Shown one piece after another: positions 7,314 through 14,968 of a DNA stretch of 14,996 nt (the stretch's first letter is position 1; each line of letters opens with the position of its first letter). Source of the stretch: an uncultured bacterium. Lineage in GTDB: Bacteria; Patescibacteriota; Gracilibacteria; Absconditabacterales; Absconditicoccaceae. The stretch covers positions 1 through 14,996 of the forward strand of contig CAJZIX010000016.1 of NCBI GenBank assembly GCA_916049765.1, read 5' to 3'. A program made the position numbers and the translations under genes. The notes below the pieces were generated by a model. It was given only the letters and a program-made list of their open reading frames with translations. It was not told where the DNA came from and ran no database searches.

Positions 7314-7341
7314 AAGATAGGGAAAGAGGAAGAACTTTCAA
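7314..7341 (-). promoter_or_regulatory. Candidate trpS promoter
   Basis: On the minus strand: -35 TTGAAA (7336-7341), 16-bp spacer, -10 TATCTT (7314-7319). Predicted start near 7307, leader of only about 25 nt, so there is no room for a T-box or Trp leader peptide. Confidence 0.45.
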
Positions 7342-7368
7342 GCTCATTTTTCTTCTTTTCATTTTTAG

Positions 7369-7396
7369 TTGCATTTCTCCTTGAGAATTTTATAAT
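7369..7396 (+). promoter_or_regulatory. Candidate rny promoter
   Basis: -35 TTGCAT (7369-7374, weak), 16-bp spacer, perfect -10 TATAAT (7391-7396). Predicted start near 7403, about 42 nt ahead of the rny ATG at 7445. It lies in the spacer between the divergent trpS and rny genes. Confidence 0.55.
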
Positions 7397-7444
7397 CTAC
7401 TAGTAGTGGAATTTTTTGTTTTTTTATGATAATAAATAGTACTT

Positions 7445-8950
7445 ATGCCGACTTTATGATTGATTGTGACGGCAGCTGTTTCTCTTGCCATAGGAGGTGC
7501 TGCTGGATTTTATGGCTATAAAAAGACGCTCAATGAAAAACAAATCCGTTTTAAAAAGAAGATGGAAAGAGCGAGAGAATTGGAAGAGGAACTTTTAGAA
7601 GAAGCAAAGAAAAAAGCTGATCATATTCTTGAACAGGCTGAAGTAAAGGCACAGAAGATTGAAGATCAGAGGCTCGCAAAAATGGAAGAGATCCAGAATA
7701 GGCTTCTTATTAGAGAAGAAAAGATGGATCAGAAGCTTGAAAAACTTGAAGAAGAGAAAGGAAAAATTCTTGATAAGCAAAGAGAGATTGATGAAATTAT
7801 TGCTGAGCAAAAGTTAAAACTTTCAGAAATTGCAAAAATCAAACCAGAAGAAGCAAAAGAACAAATTTTTCAGAGAATAGAGGAGGAAAACCAGAAAGAG
7901 ATTGTAAGATTTATTGAAAAATTTAAGATAATAAAAGCAGAAGAGGCTGATAAAGAGGCTGCTCAAATTCTGGCTCAGGCAATGCCAAAATTAGCTGCTG
8001 ATACCGTAAGTGAATTTACCTCTAAGATGATTGATCTCCCAAATGAGGATTTTAAGGGGAAACTGATTGGTCGTGAAGGAAGAAATATTTCACTGTTTGA
8101 AAAACTTACTGGAGTTGAGCTTTTGGTTGATGATACTCCGTTATCAGTCAGAATTTCTTCTTTTGATAGTGAGAAGAGGTTTGTTGCAGCTAAGACTTTA
8201 GAAACTCTGATTAAAGATTGAAGAATTAATCCTTTCTATATTGAAAAAGTCTATAATCAGGTTGTTTCTGATTTAGAAATTACCTTGAAAGAAAAAGGAA
8301 AAGAGGCATTGACACTTCTCAATCTTCCAATGATGAATCCTGAATTGGTGAGGACAATTGGTCAGTTCTATTTGAGATATAGTTATGGTCAGAATTTGTG
8401 GATTCATTCTCTAGAAGTAGCTAAAATTTGTGAAAATCTTGCGATAGAACTTGAACTCGATCCAGTTCTGGCTAAGAAAGCTGGACTTCTACACGATATA
8501 GGAAAAGTTTTAGCAGGAGCAGGGGAATCTCATACGAAAATTGGAGCAGATATGCTTCGTAAACAGTCTATGGATCCTATTATTATCAATGCTGCAGAAT
8601 CTCATCATTATGATGTGGAGATGACGAGTCCTTATTCTTGGCTCGTTGCAGCAGCTGATGCAATGTCAGCATCTAGACCTGGAGCAAGATTTGATACCAA
8701 GGAGTTTTTTATTGAGAAGATGAGTGAGCTAGAAAAACTGATCTTAGAAGTTGAGTGAGTAGATAAGGTATATATTATGCAGGCAGGAAGAGAAATTATG
8801 GTCTTTGTTAATCCGAAGATGATTTCTGATACTCAGGTTGAATGACTTTTAGAGATGATTGGAAAAAAGATTGAAGAACAACTTGATTATCCAGGAATTA
8901 TTAGAATTACTGCTTTGAGAGAAACAAAGTTAGTTCAGTATCTAAGATAG
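7445..8950 (+). CDS. rny: Ribonuclease Y
   Basis: 501 aa, close to the usual length of about 520. Membrane-anchored endoribonuclease that starts mRNA decay. Domains: N-terminal membrane helix (residues about 4-20, 'LGLIVTAAVSLAIGGAAGF'), a long Glu/Lys-rich coiled coil (about 25-160), a KH RNA-binding domain with 'IGREGRN' (208-214), an HD domain with His321 ('IHSLEVA'), HD at 350-351 ('LLHDIGK'), 'ESHHYD' and 'AAADAMSASRPGAR', and the family C-terminus 'LDYPGIIRITALRE'. UGA encodes G5, G259, G438 and G467. The ATG at 7445 is chosen because reading its UGA as Gly restores the complete N-terminal helix; a TTG start at 7460 would lose only the first five residues. No CGA/CGG; Arg uses AGA/AGG/CGT. 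No Shine-Dalgarno. Confidence 0.96.
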
Positions 8951-9049
8951 CTTTACTGGCAAACAGTTTATATTTAAGAAATCAGAGTAATCAGAATAAA
9001 ATATCTTCTTTTATTTAAAAAAGCTCTGAATATTAAAGAACTGATTTAT

Positions 9050-9835
9050 ATGTTTACAAATAGGATGTATCCCTATGTGGAACTTTTTGGAACGAAACTG
9101 TATATGACAGGAATTGGAATCGTGATGGCTTGTATCGTATTTTTGATAACGGGAAGAATTCTTTCAAAAAAATACCATCAAGAATTTATGAGGCTTTTTA
9201 ATTGGCTTCCTTGGCTATTGATTCCAACCTATATTATTGGACTCTATACGTCATTTGTATTGGATTATGGATCATTTATTCCGACTTCCTTGCATTTTTT
9301 GAGTCCTTATGGCTACAATTTTAGCTTTGTAGGAATACTGATTGCATGCTTCTTTTCAGTCTTACTCTTTATGACTCAATTCAGAAGGAGTGAAACGAAG
9401 AAAATTTGGTTGGATATCCTTTTCTTTTCCTTTATTAATGCGGTTATTGTCCTAGGAATCTTCCTAGTTTTGTGAGATGATTTTGTTGGAAAACCTTATG
9501 GAGGAGCACTTGGAGTCAAAGCATTGATGGGCGAGAGTGCGTTAGTAAAATATGAATCCGTTTTCCCCATTGGGATCTTCCTTTCCCTCGGAGCTTTGTT
9601 AATTAATGTGATTATTACACTTTGGAAGCTTTCGCTTAAAAAAGCAGGACTTGGTCTTTGGGGATTCATTTTCCTTTTTCTATTCTTTATGATTCTATTG
9701 CCTTTTTGGAATTATCCTGCACATGGTGTTATCTCAGTTTTTGGAAAGTTGAGCTTGGATTTGAACTATTATGTGCTTTTTATTCTGATTTTGTATTGCT
9801 TACTTTGGCAAAAAAAACTTAAAAAACCGTATTAA
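9050..9835 (+). CDS. Polytopic membrane protein resembling prolipoprotein diacylglyceryl transferase (Lgt-like)
   Basis: 261 aa with about seven hydrophobic segments. The layout resembles Lgt, which moves diacylglyceryl from phosphatidylglycerol to the lipobox Cys of prolipoproteins. Seen: N-terminal 'MYPYVELFGTKLYMTGIGI', mid-protein 'YNFSFVGILIACFFSV', and 'GDDFVGKPYGGALGV...FPIG', like the GDxxGKPT...HPxQL region of Lgt. The first Gly of 'GDDF' (residue 142) is UGA. The expected catalytic His/Arg signatures ('RHPTQLYE', 'GGRLGY') are not recognisable, so the enzymatic call is doubtful and it may be a degenerate or distant relative. It starts 99 bp after rny and is followed after 33 bp by the baseplate-J-like gene, probably co-transcribed with it. 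Confidence 0.6.
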
Positions 9836-9868
9836 TCTTTTATTTCTCTGAAACCTGCGAGATTCGCA

Positions 9869-11413
9869 ATGAAGTTCTTTTTCCTCAAAACGGATAGTTT
9901 ATATAAAATTTTTAAGACTTTAGAGAAAGTTTCTTCACAAAAAGCTGTTCAGATTTTCATTGATCCTGAACATCCTTTTTTTGAAAATCAGTGGCGAGGG
10001 AAACAGCTTCAAGACCTTATCAAAGAAAGAAATCTGAATATTACTTTTTTGGCGGAGAAAGAATCCAATAGAAAATATTTTCAGCAGCTTGGACTTCAGG
10101 TGTATTATGAAGAAGAAAAACCGATTATTAAGATGTTGAAGACCCTTTCTGTTTTTCTTTTTGATTTTAAAAGGTTTCATCTTCATGCTTTTGCAGGAAC
10201 CCAGACCAAGCAAAAATATCTTTTTTATATGGTGTTTTTTTTTGAGGCTTTAGCAGGAATAGGATTGGTTTGGTTCCTTTTTCTTTCAATTCTTCCGAGT
10301 GCAAAAGTGACCTTAAAAGTGGCTCAAAATACAGAGGATATAATTTATAATTTTCGTTATTATCCTGCAGAAAATACTGGTTATTCTGGAACTATTAAGC
10401 AAATTAGCATTCCTTATTTTAAGTGAAGTTTGAACTACAATTATCAGCTCGCAATTAGCACAGAAAATATTCAGCATATTATTGATCCGTCCGCGTGATT
10501 TGTGAAGATTTACAATAAAACTTCAAATGCTATTAATCTTCTTGCAAATACGAGATTTGTTACCCATGATGGTTTAACATTTCTTTCTAAAGCACCAATT
10601 ACAATTCCAGCTTGATTGAAAAATAATCCTTCAGAATTGAAAATTAGGCTTTATGCTGATGAAACTGATGAACAAGGTCTTTTAATGGGAGTTAGAGGGA
10701 ATGTTCCTAAGGGAACTAAGATGACGATTAAAAATATTAAAGATAGTTTTTATCTTGGGCAAATTTGGGCTGAGGCGATAGAGCCTTTTACCTGAGGAAG
10801 AACGACAGCACTAGGAACAATTTCAGAAAAAGATAGGGAAACGCTTTCTGAAAAAATAAAAAATGGAGTGTACAAGGATAAACTTAATATTGTAAGTAAA
10901 GAGTTTAATCTTCAAGATGCTCTGGTTTTAATGTTTGATGAACTAATCAAAACTAAATTTCATTCACTTTCAGTTGATGGGAAAATAGGTGAAAGGGCAA
11001 CTTCTCTGAGAGGAATGGCTCAGGTTTCTTTTGATTTTTTCTATCTGAAATGGTCAGATATTGTCGAGGCTTTTACTTCTTATGTTCAACAAAGACAATC
11101 GGACAGTATCCAGCTTATTAGTATTAATCCAAACACACTTGCTTTTATTCAGGATATGAAATGGATTACTGATAATCAGGTTTTTATGATTCCTACAAAG
11201 GTAACGATTCTTCAGGGGTATGATTTTCAAAAAGATATAAAGTGAATTATTCCTTCTATCAAAGAAGCTATTGCTGGAAAAACGGTAGAAGAAGCGAGAA
11301 AGATTATTTTGCAATATTCGGAGATTGCAAGTGTAAAAATTGATCTCGGATTGATGCAAGGAGGGGAAATTCCAACAGTAAAATCAAGAATTAAGGTAAA
11401 GGTTGAGTTATAA
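9869..11413 (+). CDS. Single-pass membrane protein with a baseplate-J-like extracytoplasmic domain
   Basis: 514 aa. The N-terminal about 110 residues are cytoplasmic and look like a small alpha/beta domain ('AVQIFIDPEHPFF...LNITFLAEKE'). One transmembrane helix spans about 117-143. A long beta-rich exterior domain follows, opening 'PSAKVTLKVAQNTED'. Its core 'GFVKIYNKTSNAINLLANTR' continuing to 'ITIPAG' and 'FTGGRTTALGTISEKDRE' resembles the baseplate J-like proteins common in CPR genomes, which have the same order of TM helix, 'IYN-T-LxAxTRF', 'PAG', 'ADE' and 'GG...IS-D'. Function is unknown; a cell-surface role is inferred. Five UGA codons (G186, 210, 249, 309, 459) must be read through to the TAA at 11411-11413. 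One CGA at residue 43 ('NQW-W-GKQL') is not diagnostic. Confidence 0.7.
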
Positions 11414-11425
11414 ATTTATTTCCTC

Positions 11426-11453
11426 TTGAAAAATAGTTCTTTTTGTATATTAT
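11426..11453 (+). promoter_or_regulatory. Sigma70-type promoter of clpB
   Basis: -35 TTGAAA (11426-11431), 16-bp spacer, -10 TATTAT (11448-11453). Predicted start near 11460, about 43 nt before the ATG at 11503. The -10 box overlaps the left arm of the CIRCE-like operator. Confidence 0.65.
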
Positions 11454-11478
11454 AGCACTTGTTTTATATATGTGCTAT
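11452..11478 (+). promoter_or_regulatory. CIRCE-like inverted repeat (probable HrcA operator) in front of clpB
   Basis: Left arm ATAGCACTT (11452-11460), nine-base spacer, right arm ATGTGCTAT (11470-11478). The consensus CIRCE is TTAGCACTC-N9-GAGTGCTAA, so the 9-9-9 geometry is exact and the cores TAGCACT and GTGCTA are kept. The outer seven bases of each arm (ATAGCAC / GTGCTAT) pair perfectly. It overlaps the -10 box and the transcription start of a chaperone gene, which is where HrcA operators act. hrcA itself is not in the window, so the regulator is inferred. Confidence 0.7.
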
Positions 11479-11502
11479 TTTAATATATTAATCGTGATAG
11501 AA

Positions 11503-12807
11503 ATGGCAAAATTAACAAAGGCTGATCGTATTCAACAAATAGAAAAAGAGCTTGTAGAGCTTAGAGAACAGTATCAAAGTAAAAAATCTGAATGGCAAAA
11601 TCAGAAAGCTCAATGAGAAAGAATAAAATCTCTTAAACAGCAGATTAAAAATTTGGAACATGAGGCACAAATTGCAGAAAAACAAACGGATTATAATAAG
11701 GTTGCACAAATTCGTTATGGAGATATTCCTCATCTTCAGAAAGAGCTTAGTGATTTAGAATATTTGGAGTCAGAGAGTCTTTCACATAAAGATACTGTTG
11801 ATGCTGAGGATATTGCAACAATTGTTGCAAAATGGACAGGAATTCCAGTGTCTAAACTTGTTGCAAGTGAAATGGAAAAGTTAGCTGATTTGGAAAGTTT
11901 TTTGAAAAAGAGAGTTGTAGGACAAGATCAGGCTTTACATATTGTTTCTAATGCAATTCGTCGTGCTAGAGCCGGACTTAAAGATCCTAATAGACCGATT
12001 GGCTCTTTCCTCTTTCTTTGACCAACAGGAGTTTGAAAGACTGAACTCACTAAGGCACTGGCTTCTTTCCTTTTTGATGATGAGAAAGCCTTGATCAGAA
12101 TTGATATGTCTGAATATATGGAAAAGCATGCTGTTGCAAGGTTGATTGGTTCTCCTCCAGGTTATATCGGACATGAAGAAGGGTGACAGTTGACTGAAGC
12201 GGTGAAGAGAAAACCCTATGCAGTTGTACTTTTTGATGAGGTTGAAAAAGCGCATCCTGAGGTTTTTAATCTTTTGCTCCAAGTATTAGATGAATGAAGG
12301 TTAACAGATAGTAAAGGTAAGACCATTGATTTTAGGAATACACTAATTATTTTAACTTCAAATATTGGTTCTCAACTCCTTCTTGAAAAGATGAAAACTC
12401 AAGAAAAAAAGAAATCTGAATCTTGATTACTTGTTTCGCTTCATGAAATGATGCCTCTTTTGCTTCAGCAGTTTAGGCCTGAATTTCTTAATAGAATTGA
12501 TGATATTGTGTTATTTAATCCGTTAACTTTGACGCAAATTCGTGGAATTGTAGATATTCAGCTTTCTAATTATTTAAAAGAACTTTTAAGCTCTAGAGAA
12601 ATTCAGCTTGAACTTGATAATGATGCGAAAAATTTTCTTGCAGAAAAGTGATGGAATTCGGAATTTGGAGCAAGACCACTCAAAAGAGCATTACAAAGTC
12701 ATCTTTTGGACGAGCTTGCTTTGCAAATTATTGAAGGTAAGATAAAAAGCTGAACTTCAGTATTTGTTAAAAAGAAATGAGATAAATTAGTCTTTAATTT
12801 AGAATAA
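11503..12807 (+). CDS. clpB: NBD1-less ClpB: partial middle domain plus second AAA+ domain
   Basis: 434 aa against about 860 for ClpB. Full ClpB is a hexameric disaggregase with two AAA+ rings. This protein begins inside the M-domain coiled coil ('IQQIEKELVELREQYQSKKS', then 'RYGDIPHLQKEL'). It continues through 'WTGIPVSKL' (from 111) into a complete NBD2: Walker A GPTGVGKT (173-180), pore loop 'PPGYIGHEEGG', Walker B 'LFDE' (D245, E246), sensor 1 'TSNIGS', arginine finger 'FLNRIDD', sensor 2 'GARPLKRAL'. The N-domain and NBD1 are absent: an in-frame TAG lies at 11434 and the upstream gene is unrelated. The start is secured by its own promoter and CIRCE-like site. Nine UGA glycines (38, 173, 178, 228, 265, 308, 383, 417, 426) make it the richest in UGA here; no CGA/CGG. 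It may partner a separate NBD1 protein or act alone. Confidence 0.92.
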
Positions 12808-12822
12808 AAGTTTTAACGGGAG

Positions 12823-12848
12823 AACTCTAGATTATCTAGAGTTTTTTT
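12823..12848 (+). terminator. Terminator of clpB
   Basis: Perfect nine-base-pair stem AACTCTAGA (12823-12831) / TCTAGAGTT (12835-12843), three-base loop, then a T-run, 16 bases after the clpB stop. Confidence 0.85.
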
Positions 12849-12850
12849 GT

Positions 12851-12886
12851 AAAAAAACGAGGATAGATGAAACCGTTCCTCGTTTT
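12851..12886 (-). terminator. Terminator of adk
   Basis: Perfect ten-base-pair stem AAAACGAGGA (12854-12863) / TCCTCGTTTT (12877-12886) with a 13-base loop. Read on the minus strand it runs into a T-tract (12851-12857), about 40 bases after the adk stop. It lies back to back with the clpB terminator. Confidence 0.8.
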
Positions 12887-12925
12887 AGACTTCTGTCTTG
12901 TGGTGGATATAGTTTTTAATCTGAA

Positions 12926-13570
12926 TTATTCTTTGATTAGCTCTTCAATTTGAGTGAAGATAGTATCAATACTCTGCATTCCATCAATTTTGACCAATAA
13001 TCAGAGAGAATTTACATATTCAAGTGCTGGAATTGTTTCTTTTTTATATTCGGAGATTCTGTTAGCAATAGCATTTTGATCTGCATCATCTGCACGAATA
13101 TAAAGCTCTCATCAGCATTTTTTACATTCTTTACTTTCTCCATCAATAAGCATAGAATGAATGGCTCCACATTTTTTACACATTTTACGTTGAGCAAGTC
13201 TTTTATAAACTTCTTCTTCTGGGATCTCAAGCTGAATAACGAGAGGTTTCCTTTCTCTTTCTAATAATGCATCAAGGATTCCTTTTGTTTGTCCAATTCT
13301 TCTGAGGTTACCATCTCCAAGTAAATACTTATCGTCTAAGGTTTCTAAGAAAACTTTAAAAAGTCAGATGATAATATCGTCTTTTACAAGATGACCGGAA
13401 TTTACGGTTTCTCTGAGATAATTCCCAATTGCATTTTCATTACTCATCAAAGCTCTAAGAATGTTTCCAGTTTCAAAATAAGCAATTTGGTTTCCGTATT
13501 TTTCTAAAAGTTTTTGAGCTTGGGTTCCTTTTCCTGAACCTTGGATTCCAGCGAGGATGATATCTTTCAT
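12926..13570 (-). CDS. adk: Adenylate kinase, long form with zinc-type LID
   Basis: 214 aa, full length. Catalyses AMP + ATP to 2 ADP. Seen: P-loop 'GIQGSGKGTQ' (8-17), AMP-binding 'ETGNILRAL' and 'SGHLVKDDIIIG', LID with four cysteines C131-x2-C134 and C149-x2-C152 in the spacing of zinc-binding adenylate kinases, then 'RADD' and 'RISEYKKET' supplying catalytic arginines. UGA encodes G69, the consecutive G153-G154 after the last Cys, and G190. The usual 'DG(F/Y)PR' reads 'DGNLRR' (86-91): the Arg is kept but Phe-Pro is replaced by Asn-Leu. It is convergent with clpB. A candidate promoter TTGAAA-17-TAGAAA (13619-13647, minus) would place the start inside the upstream terminator hairpin. No Shine-Dalgarno; no CGA/CGG. 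Confidence 0.95.
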
Positions 13571-13579
13571 GGGTATTAG

Positions 13580-13618
13580 AAAAAATAAAAAAACTGACCC
13601 TTATTTTTAGTCAGTCTT
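13580..13618 (-). terminator. Terminator of the three-gene cluster upstream of adk
   Basis: Stem ACTGAC (13593-13598) / GTCAGT (13610-13615) with an 11-base loop. On the minus strand it is followed by a T-rich run. It separates the 144-aa gene from adk. The plus strand also shows a T-run, but no plus gene ends here. Confidence 0.65.
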
Positions 13619-13655
13619 TTTCTAGTGAAATTAAAAAGGTTTTCAAGAGAAAAGG

Positions 13656-14090
13656 TTAAGCATAAGCAACTTGCCCAGTTTCCATTTGAATTCCTTTTGC
13701 ACTTTCAGGATTGCTATTTAAATTTTTGAGTCTTTCGTTTGGAGTAAATGCATATTTTAGTTCTTCTTCCATCTTTTTATCTTGAGCAGAAATTCTAAAA
13801 ATATCTCCTTCTAGATTATTCATGAGTGCCTGTCTAGAAAGTGGTTCTGGAGTGTCAGTAATTTCTAAACCTCATCTATCACTTGGATCAAGAGAAATTC
13901 CCGCTTCTTTCATCTCTTTTTCGGCAACCTTTGCTGTTGATTCTACGGTCTTTTTTGCATCTTCATGAGCTTGAATTGCATCAATTACTTCCTTTAGTTC
14001 TTTCTCAGCTTGTGGTCCGACCTTAGCTTCAGGTCATTTCATTACTTCAGCAGAGTTGTCGTAATTCATGTTTTCTACAGTAAATGCCAT
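13656..14090 (-). CDS. Uncharacterised 144-aa acidic/helical protein
   Basis: Not recognised. 144 aa, from ATG at 14088-14090 to TAA at 13656-13658. Two in-frame UGA codons give G19 ('VMKGPEAK') and G73 ('SDRGGLEI'), so a standard-code reading would break it into pieces. It is rich in Glu, Lys and Ala with a helical middle ('KELKEVIDAIQAHEDAKKTV') and a Pro/Asn-rich C-terminal part; no signal peptide, membrane segment or Cys. Last of three same-strand genes, 24 bases after the 169-aa gene and followed by a terminator. No CGA/CGG. Confidence 0.72.
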
Positions 14091-14114
14091 TTTATCTAAA
14101 TTATAAATTAAAAA

Positions 14115-14624
14115 TTATTTTTTGAGTGTCATTTTGAAATTTTCTCCTTCTTGAATAAGTTCGTAGGTGAATTCTGTATTGTTGATTTTCATGATATAGC
14201 GATTATCTCCTTCAGGTAAGCGGTAAAAACTCATTTCTCCATTAGAACCTACTTCTAAAATCAAAAGAATTGTTCTTCTTTGACCATCATACCAGAAATT
14301 AACTGGAATAATACAGTCTCCATTAGGGGTTAATGTTGGAATTACATCAGTTCCTACTCACTCAAACCCAAAGTCTTTTTCATCTCTCTCACCACTCTCA
14401 AAGGAAAGAAATTCTGGATTTTGAATGTCTGCTTTTACTTTCTCTAGTAGAGAAGCGGTTTCTGATGGACTAAGTTTTTTATCTTGTTTAGAAAGTTTTT
14501 CTTCAAAGGATAAAAGTCCTTCAAGTCCTGTTCCACTTCATGATTCTTTGATTAGATTTAGGATTTCTTTATTGAGGTTTTGATTTGTGGTTTTATTCTC
14601 TACCTCAAGATTCGTTGTTGTCAT
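14115..14624 (-). CDS. Uncharacterised 169-aa protein
   Basis: Not recognised. 169 aa, from ATG at 14622-14624 to TAA at 14115-14117. UGA codons encode G29 ('KESGSGTG') and G89 ('FEGVGTD'). The first third is polar and helical. The C-terminal half is beta-like and reads as a compact domain: 'CIIPVNFWYDGQRRTILLIL', 'GSNGEMSFYRLPEGDNRYIM', 'NNTEFTYELIQEGENFKMTL'. Cytoplasmic by composition. Middle gene of the cluster, 28 bases after the 92-aa gene. Arg uses AGA and CGC; Trp is TGG. Confidence 0.72.
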
Positions 14625-14652
14625 TATTTCGTTTTGATAGGGAATAAAAAAA

Positions 14653-14931
14653 TTATAAGGTGCTTAACATTTCATCTAAATCAATAAGTTCTTCTTCTGA
14701 TTGTTTAGCCTCCTGTTGTTTCATAGCTTCAATTTTTTGAAGCTTTTCTTTAAAATCCTTTTTTTGTTTTTCGTTATATGTTTCATAAATATTCTGTTTG
14801 AAAATTTCGTATAATTTATCAAAAACCTCAGTAGAAAGCTGGTTATTTTCAATAAGTGCCTTAAGTCCTCGTCCCATTTTCCAATCTGGCAAGAGGTTGA
14901 TAATCTGGAGCATATACTCTTTTTTTGTCAT
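14653..14931 (-). CDS. Uncharacterised 92-aa helical protein
   Basis: Not recognised. 92 aa, predicted largely alpha-helical, opening 'MTKKEYMLQIINLLPDWKMG', with a Lys/Glu/Gln-rich coiled-coil-like second half and an acidic tail ('EEELIDLDEML'). One CGA at residue 21 gives 'DWKMG-W-GLKALIENN' in this code. It contains no UGA. First gene of the three-gene cluster and directly downstream of a near-consensus promoter. No Shine-Dalgarno beyond a purine-rich 'AAAAGA' ahead of the ATG. Confidence 0.72.
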   Translation of the reverse strand: MTKKEYMLQIINLLPDWKMGRGLKALIENNQLSTEVFDKLYEIFKQNIYETYNEKQKKDFKEKLQKIEAMKQQEAKQSEEELIDLDEMLSTL

Positions 14932-14968
14932 TCTTTTGCTTTTGTATGAGAATAAAAATTCACACTTA

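Noticed and set aside
7187..7384. Plus-strand open frame of 65 codons upstream of rny
   Set aside because: Overlaps the trpS 5' end, which contains the HIGH motif on the other strand, and the rny promoter region; no motif.
11470..11502. Alternative upstream ATG for clpB at 11470
   Set aside because: It lies inside the right arm of the CIRCE-like operator and adds a hydrophobic tail unrelated to ClpB; the ATG at 11503 fits better.
13012..13264. Open frames on both strands inside adk, one with several Cys/Lys
   Set aside because: Out of frame with adk; adk read through UGA gives a complete zinc-LID enzyme over the same bases.
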